DNA from: Clostridia bacterium
GTDB taxonomy: Bacteria > Bacillota > Clostridia > Lachnospirales > Anaerotignaceae
Assembly (NCBI GenBank): GCA_900757025.1
Contig: CAAEMG010000116.1
Span: 1-19,005, forward strand
DNA: 19,005 nt
Direction of reading: 5' to 3'
How positions within the stretch are numbered: position 1 is the first letter of the stretch; every line of letters begins with the position of its first letter. Below, in pieces: positions 15,107-19,005 of this stretch. Both the position numbers and the translations under genes were made by a program. The notes beneath the pieces are model-generated. The model saw nothing but the letters and a program-made list of their open reading frames with translations. It was not told where the DNA came from and ran no database searches.

Positions 15107-15124
15107 TCTTATCGGTTCGTCAAC

Positions 15125-16159
15125 TCACTTTTTATAATCTCCCCGTGAAAACACAATCTGCCTGTCAACCTTTCCAAACCTGTTCATAAGACAGCCAAGG
15201 CACTCTGCCGCCTCTTCTCCCGTACAAATTTTGTTGTCATAGAGTGCATATTTTTTTCTTACGGAAACAGGCGAAAGGTTCGGCATTGTTACGTTTGCCC
15301 CTGCCTCTGCGCCTTTTTCCCTTCCCAGTGGGTCAAGAGTTCCCAAAGCCGTTGTCGCCGGTATAAGAGCATTTGGCAAAGCAAGACGTACAAGGCTTAT
15401 CATAAAAAGCGTCATTTCAACGCTTCCGCCTTTTTCATTGCCAAAAGGCGTATCGTGCTGTGGTATAAAAGGCCCCATGCCTATCATATGCGGCTTAAAG
15501 CTTTGTATAAACATCATGTCCTCTGCAAGGCTTTCAGCCGTCTGATAAGGTGAACCAATCATCATTCCACAGCCCACCTGATAGCCAAGATTTTTTAAAT
15601 CTCTTAAACATCTCATTCTGTTTTCGAAACTCATTTCTTTTGGGTGAAGTTTTTCATAATGAGTCTTGTCTGCCGTTTCGTGGCGCAGAAGGTATCTGTC
15701 TGCCCCTGCCTTTTTGAAAAGAGCATAGCTTTCCGTGGGAAACTCACCAAGTGAAAGTGTTACGGCACAATCGACATATTTTTTCTTTATGCTCCGCACA
15801 ATGTCAGCTATAATTTCGTCTGTATAAAACTTATCCTCTCCTCCCTGCAAAACAAAAGTTCTGAAACCGAGATTATACCCGATGTCGCAGCATTCAAGTA
15901 TTTCTTCTTTTGAAAGACGGTATCTTTGGGCGTTTTTGTTGCTCCTTCTTATTCCGCAGTAAATACAGTCGTTTCGGCAAAAGCTTGATATTTCTATAAG
16001 CCCTCTTATATAAATATCCCTGCCGTAAACTCTTTCGCAAATCATTCTTGCTTTCTTTGCGGCATATTCCCGCACATTTTCAAAATTTTCTATAAGGCAC
16101 ACATACTCGTTTTTTGAAAGAAAATGTTCTTTTTCCAGCTTATCTATAAGTTTTTTCAT
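15125..16159 (-). CDS. hydE: [FeFe]-hydrogenase maturation radical SAM enzyme HydE
   Basis: The 344-residue radical SAM protein acts in making the dithiomethylamine-bridged 2Fe subcluster. The SAM-cluster cysteines are C61, C65 and C68 (CRNDCIYCG). A second set, C312-x7-C320-x2-C323, matches the spacing of the optional C-terminal cluster of Thermotoga HydE, a feature absent from the related BioB. VLQGGED at 103-109 and HPKEMSFENR after the barrel midpoint are typical. GAGGTG is five bases before the ATG. The start overlaps the stop of a 36-codon frame, and a terminator hairpin ends about 22 bases upstream, leaving no space for a separate promoter after it. Confidence 0.95.
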   Translation of the reverse strand: MKKLIDKLEKEHFLSKNEYVCLIENFENVREYAAKKARMICERVYGRDIYIRGLIEISSFCRNDCIYCGIRRSNKNAQRYRLSKEEILECCDIGYNLGFRTFVLQGGEDKFYTDEIIADIVRSIKKKYVDCAVTLSLGEFPTESYALFKKAGADRYLLRHETADKTHYEKLHPKEMSFENRMRCLRDLKNLGYQVGCGMMIGSPYQTAESLAEDMMFIQSFKPHMIGMGPFIPQHDTPFGNEKGGSVEMTLFMISLVRLALPNALIPATTALGTLDPLGREKGAEAGANVTMPNLSPVSVRKKYALYDNKICTGEEAAECLGCLMNRFGKVDRQIVFSRGDYKK

Positions 16160-16266
16160 TTTTCACCTCTTTTCGCATACAAAAAAACCGCACCCTTGAA
16201 ATAAAAGTGCGGTTGTATCTGCAAAAAAGTGCAGTTATCCCTTGGGATTTTGTCCGCCGCTTTCAT
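16156..16266 (-). CDS. Possible 36-codon leader frame overlapping the hydE start
   Basis: From ATG at 16264-16266 an open frame (MKAADKIPRDNCTF...) runs 36 codons through the terminator hairpin at 16181-16214 and ends in a TGA that overlaps the hydE ATG (ATGA at 16156-16159). Upstream there is only GAG directly before the ATG, so its ribosome-binding site is poor. I do not recognise the peptide. It could be a leader whose translation opens the terminator, or simply chance; its codons carry no clear sign of selection that I can see by eye. Confidence 0.25.
   Translation of the reverse strand: MKAADKIPRDNCTFLQIQPHFYFKGAVFLYAKRGEK
16181..16214 (-). terminator. Intrinsic terminator or attenuator just upstream of hydE
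   Basis: On the minus strand AACCGCAC (16207-16214) pairs with GTGCGGTT (16186-16193) around a 13-base loop, followed by a run of seven T residues (16181-16187). It lies 93 bases after the TM1266-like gene and ends about 22 bases before hydE. A preceding small hairpin, CTGCA...TGCAG at about 16219-16234, also exists. With no promoter space after it, hydE transcripts that start upstream must pass it. Confidence 0.75.
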
Positions 16267-16307
16267 CTCAAGCTTTTTCAAGGTTTTGATGTCAGAAGCT
16301 GTATTTT

Positions 16308-16562
16308 TTATTCGGATACTACGTTTGAATAGGCTGTTTTGCTTGTTATTCCTTTAAGACGGCCTATTTTGCCCGAAAGAGCGCTTATTTCGTCCTGTGG
16401 GGCGTCCATGGCAATGCTTATAATGTTTACGCCGCATTTTCTGTATGGAATACCCATTCTGCCTATTATAAATTTTCCGTATTCATGGAGAATTTTGTTA
16501 AGCTCTTCAATAGAACTTTCATCCTCAACTATAATCGAAACAACGGCAATTCTCGTCTGCAT
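16308..16562 (-). CDS. TM1266-family protein associated with [FeFe]-hydrogenase
   Basis: The 84-residue protein (MQTRIAVVSIIVEDESS...) matches the TM1266 family, small ACT/ferredoxin-like alpha-beta proteins commonly annotated as a putative regulator of the iron-only hydrogenase system. Typical features are the opening RIAVVSIIVED, the GRMGIPYR segment at 34-41, INIISIAMDAP-like strand and the final GRLKGITSKTAYS. It has no DNA-binding motif that I can see, so a sensor or ligand-binding role is as likely as direct regulation. It sits between the aldo/keto reductase gene (28 bases) and hydE (148 bases). AAGGAG lies ten or so bases before the ATG. Confidence 0.85.
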   Translation of the reverse strand: MQTRIAVVSIIVEDESSIEELNKILHEYGKFIIGRMGIPYRKCGVNIISIAMDAPQDEISALSGKIGRLKGITSKTAYSNVVSE

Positions 16563-16590
16563 CCGCTTATCTCTCCTTCATACAAACATT

Positions 16591-17715
16591 TTATCTTCTT
16601 TCAAATGCACCTGCAACATTTTTAAGCTCGTCAATAATCTTTATGTGCTGTGGACAGGCATTTTCACACTGACCGCAGGCAACGCAGTCTGACGCTTTTC
16701 CGTAAGCCTTTTTAAGGTTTCCGTAGTAAAGAGCCTGTGTTGAAAAGTCCTTGTTAAGCGCCTGTTTTTCGGCATTATAAAGAGCAAAATACTTTGGAAT
16801 GGGAATGTTCATAGGACAGCCCTTTGTGCAGTAGTTGCAGCCTGTGCAAGGAACTGCTATGGAGCTGTTTATAATTTCAACAGCCTTGTCTATTACCGAA
16901 AGGTCATCGGCTGTTAAAGGCTTAAAGTTTTCCATATAGCCTGTGTTATCGTCAAGCTGTTCAAAACTGCTCATTCCGCTTAAAACCATAAATACGTTTT
17001 TAAGACCTGCCACATAGCGAATTGCCCATGAAGAAACAGACATATGGGGCTCTTTGCTCTTGAAAAGTTTTTCAGCTTCTTCGGGAACATTGGCAAGGCT
17101 TCCGCCCTTTACAGGCTCCATAACAATAACTTTTTTGCCGAATTTTTCGGCAACTTCATAACATTTGCGAGACTGTATGCTTTCGTTTTCCCAGTCAAGA
17201 TAGTTAAGCTGAAGCTGAACAAAGTCAAAATACGGATACTTTGTAAGAATTTCTTCAAGAAGAGCGGCATCTGCATGGAAAGAGAAACCTATTTCCTTTA
17301 CTCTGCCCTGCTCTTTAAGCTCTTTTATAAATTCAAAAGCACCGAATTTAAGACATTTTGCATATGTTCCCACGTTAATATTGTGAAGAAGATAGTAGTC
17401 AAAAAATTCAACTCCGCATTTTTCAAGCTGTTCGTTAAATATTCTTTCACAGTCCTCGGCAGCTTTAAGCATCATTGTAGGCAGCTTTGTTGCCACTGTA
17501 AATTCATCTCTTTTGTGTCTTTTAACAAGACATTCTCTTAAAAACACTTCACTTTGGAAATCGTGATACATATATGCAGTATCAAAATATGTAAATCCTC
17601 TTTCCAAAAATGTATCTATCATTTTGCATAACATTTCAGTATCAACGCTTTTTGCGTCATTTTCATCTTTAAGGGGAAGGCGCATAAAGCCAAATCCAAG
17701 TTTTTTGTTTTCCAC
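16591..17715 (-). CDS. Aldo/keto reductase with C-terminal double [4Fe-4S] ferredoxin domain
   Basis: The 374-residue protein joins an aldo/keto reductase barrel (residues about 1-285) to a C-terminal ferredoxin-like domain. The barrel keeps the catalytic tetrad D45, Y50, K77 and H111 (FDTAYMYH, TKLP, LLHN). The tail has two full cluster motifs: C290, C293, C296, C300 and C344, C347, C350, C354, each CxxCxxCxxxC followed by P. Such proteins probably pass electrons between ferredoxin and a carbonyl substrate; the substrate is unknown. The start is GTG at 17713-17715, supported by GGAGGAGA seven bases upstream; the frame begins MENKKLGFGFMRLP. It has its own promoter (17765-17794) and heads the likely transcript with the TM1266-like gene and perhaps hydEGF. 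Confidence 0.92.
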   Translation of the reverse strand: MENKKLGFGFMRLPLKDENDAKSVDTEMLCKMIDTFLERGFTYFDTAYMYHDFQSEVFLRECLVKRHKRDEFTVATKLPTMMLKAAEDCERIFNEQLEKCGVEFFDYYLLHNINVGTYAKCLKFGAFEFIKELKEQGRVKEIGFSFHADAALLEEILTKYPYFDFVQLQLNYLDWENESIQSRKCYEVAEKFGKKVIVMEPVKGGSLANVPEEAEKLFKSKEPHMSVSSWAIRYVAGLKNVFMVLSGMSSFEQLDDNTGYMENFKPLTADDLSVIDKAVEIINSSIAVPCTGCNYCTKGCPMNIPIPKYFALYNAEKQALNKDFSTQALYYGNLKKAYGKASDCVACGQCENACPQHIKIIDELKNVAGAFERR

Positions 17716-17764
17716 AGCAATCTCCTCCGTAAATTAAAGTTTTCGGCAAAACCGATTTATATGT

Positions 17765-17794
17765 ATTTTAACAGGAAAATATATTTTCTGTCTA
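17765..17794 (-). promoter_or_regulatory. Promoter for the aldo/keto reductase gene and possibly the hyd genes
   Basis: On the minus strand TAGACA (17789-17794), an 18-base spacer and TAAAAT (17765-17770) with a TG giving an extended -10 (TGTTAAAAT). The start codon is 50 bases downstream. The -35 overlaps the hairpin thought to end the symporter gene. Confidence 0.5.
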
Positions 17795-17806
17795 TATGGC
17801 AGAAAA
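17784..17806 (-). terminator. Weak terminator candidate after the symporter gene
   Basis: On the minus strand TTTTCTG (17800-17806) pairs with CAGAAAA (17784-17790) around a nine-base loop, then TATATTTT follows. The stem is mostly A-T and the T tract is broken, so termination would be inefficient. It starts four bases beyond the symporter stop. Confidence 0.35.
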
Positions 17807-17810
17807 ATTT

Positions 17811-19005
17811 TTATTTATTGAAATTATTGTCAAATTTAAGCGACGCAAAATTAAAATCATCACTTTTTTTGATTTTTGACATAACAAAAAGCATAACCAT
17901 AGGAACAAAAAATGACGCAACCGTTGCATAAAAATATCCAACTGTCGTGCTTTTAAAATAAATCCATACCACAAAGCCCGAAACAAGCCCTGCCACAAGA
18001 GCATATACTGCCCATGTTCCGTACTGTTTTTTTCCGTAAAAGCCGCAAAGAAGTATTCCGGCAGGCGTGCTGAAAAATATTCCGCTGAAGCTGTCTATTG
18101 TAAAAAGAGATATTTGTTCAAGGGATATTGAAATAAGGGCACATATAAGGGCTATTATTGCCGTAAGAAGAGCGCCGTAATTAAGTTTTTGCCTATTGTC
18201 AGCTTCATCATTTGCATATTTTGGATATATTTTAAGTGAGCTTATTCCCCAAACGCCCATAATGCTGTTAATCATGCTTGTAAAAGCAATAAGCATTATG
18301 AATATTCCGAAAAGAAGCCTTATTATAAATGCCGAACTGCCGTTTATAAATGTTTCGGAAATAATTTTGCCCATGCTCATAGATGTTTGGTAAGACGCAC
18401 CAAAACCTGTAAGCACATATCCGAAAATAAGCGAACTCACTATAACAAAAGGTATCCACAAAACTATTCCGCCCACAAAAAATGACTTTATAAATGTTTT
18501 TTCGTCTTTTGCCACATGGGCCTTCAAATAATATGCAGGATCTAAAAGCATATGGGAAAAAGCTATTAACGCCGCCGAAATTCCATATCTTAAACATAAT
18601 GACGGTGAAAGAAAGCCTGCATTTTCCTGCCCCGGAGCAAACTCTATTTTATAAAGATTTTTTATAAAATCAAATGCTTCAAAATTTCTGCATATAAACA
18701 CCATAAGGCAAACCATTGAAAATATGATGGCTATAAAACTTAAAATATCATTCCACACAACACCTTTAAAGCCGGCAAACACAACAAAAACAAATGCCGC
18801 CGCAATGGCAATAAAAGCCGTTTCTTTAAAAGGCAATCCAAAAAGAGCCGAAAAAAACGACCCAACGCCAACAGCCTGTTCAACTATTGCATATGAAACA
18901 AGAAGTATAATTGCCGAAAAAAACAAAAATTCCGTATTTTTGCAAAATCTTCCTCTTACAAAATCGGTTATAAATATATGCCCGTTCATAATTTTTCTGA
19001 ATTTA
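17811..19005 (-). CDS. Sodium:solute symporter (SSS family), 5' end cut by window edge
   Basis: At least 398 codons of a membrane transporter, open to the right edge. The visible part has about ten hydrophobic segments. Its first residues, ITDFVRGRF, match the segment after the third transmembrane helix of PutP-type symporters (LPDFLxxRF), so roughly the first hundred residues lie outside the window; the methionine at 18987-18989 is internal, not the start. The segment FTSMINSIMGVWGISS corresponds to the sodium-site helix (usually MSTxDSxLLxxSS). The family imports proline, pantothenate, sugars or carboxylates with sodium; the substrate cannot be told here. Its C-terminus is short, ending soon after the last helix. 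Confidence 0.9.
   Translation of the reverse strand, partial: KFRKIMNGHIFITDFVRGRFCKNTEFLFFSAIILLVSYAIVEQAVGVGSFFSALFGLPFKETAFIAIAAAFVFVVFAGFKGVVWNDILSFIAIIFSMVCLMVFICRNFEAFDFIKNLYKIEFAPGQENAGFLSPSLCLRYGISAALIAFSHMLLDPAYYLKAHVAKDEKTFIKSFFVGGIVLWIPFVIVSSLIFGYVLTGFGASYQTSMSMGKIISETFINGSSAFIIRLLFGIFIMLIAFTSMINSIMGVWGISSLKIYPKYANDEADNRQKLNYGALLTAIIALICALISISLEQISLFTIDSFSGIFFSTPAGILLCGFYGKKQYGTWAVYALVAGLVSGFVVWIYFKSTTVGYFYATVASFFVPMVMLFVMSKIKKSDDFNFASLKFDNNFNK

Noticed and set aside
16160..16310. T-box or known riboswitch upstream of hydE
   Set aside because: An AAGGGTG near the terminator recalls a T-box, but the conserved T-box sequence and specifier loop are not there, and I recognise no other riboswitch core. 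The region remains only a possible attenuator.
18987..18989. ATG as the start of the symporter gene
   Set aside because: The frame is open to the window edge, no ribosome-binding site precedes the ATG, and the alignment to SSS-family landmarks shows that the first helices are missing.

Overview
The window looks like chromosomal DNA of a low-GC anaerobic Firmicute of the class Clostridia, probably in or near Lachnospirales. This rests on three things: a single fatty-acid operon in the order fabT-fabH-acpP-fabK-fabD-fabG-fabF-accB-fabZ-accC-accD-accA, the known order in streptococci and many clostridia; FabK in place of FabI as enoyl-ACP reductase; and a complete [FeFe]-hydrogenase maturation set (hydE, hydG, hydF with a TM1266-type protein). 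I cannot name a species. I see no tRNA, rRNA, CRISPR array, prophage or intact insertion sequence. Almost every gene is on the minus strand; the one clear plus-strand gene starts at 10530.

Layout. 1-348: 5' part of a cyclase/kynurenine-formamidase-like gene, with its own promoter. 503-10268: type II fatty-acid synthesis and acetyl-CoA carboxylase operon, read right to left from a promoter at 10323-10351 and closed by a terminator at 503-534. A second terminator-like hairpin lies inside it, between fabK and fabD, and a perfect palindrome lies between fabH and acpP. 10269-10529: divergent control region. 10530-11594 (plus strand): a flavoprotein of the nitronate monooxygenase/FabK superfamily with four C-terminal cysteines, most like Helicobacter FabX. 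It ends in a strong, probably bidirectional terminator. 11648-12142: stand-alone HD-domain phosphohydrolase. 12209-17794: hydrogenase-maturation region, read as aldo/keto reductase with two [4Fe-4S] motifs, TM1266-like protein, hydE, hydG, hydF. 17811-19005: 3' part of a sodium:solute symporter.

How the genes work together. AccABCD makes malonyl-CoA; FabD, FabH, AcpP, FabF, FabG, FabZ and FabK start and elongate acyl chains; FabT, first in the operon, should repress it when acyl-ACP is plentiful. No FabA, FabM or FabN is present to make the cis double bond. The FabX-like gene diverges from fabT, and both sides of the shared intergenic region carry TTTGA-N3-TCAAA palindromes matching the FabT box known from streptococci. 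The best hypothesis from this window is that the plus-strand gene supplies the unsaturated branch of this pathway under FabT control.

In the hydrogenase region, HydE, HydG and HydF build and deliver the 2Fe subcluster of the H-cluster. The hydrogenase itself is not in the window. A terminator just upstream of hydE, overlapped by a 36-codon open frame whose stop overlaps the hydE start, suggests possible attenuation. A 206-base gap between hydE and hydG holds a palindrome-rich sequence resembling a decayed dispersed repeat.
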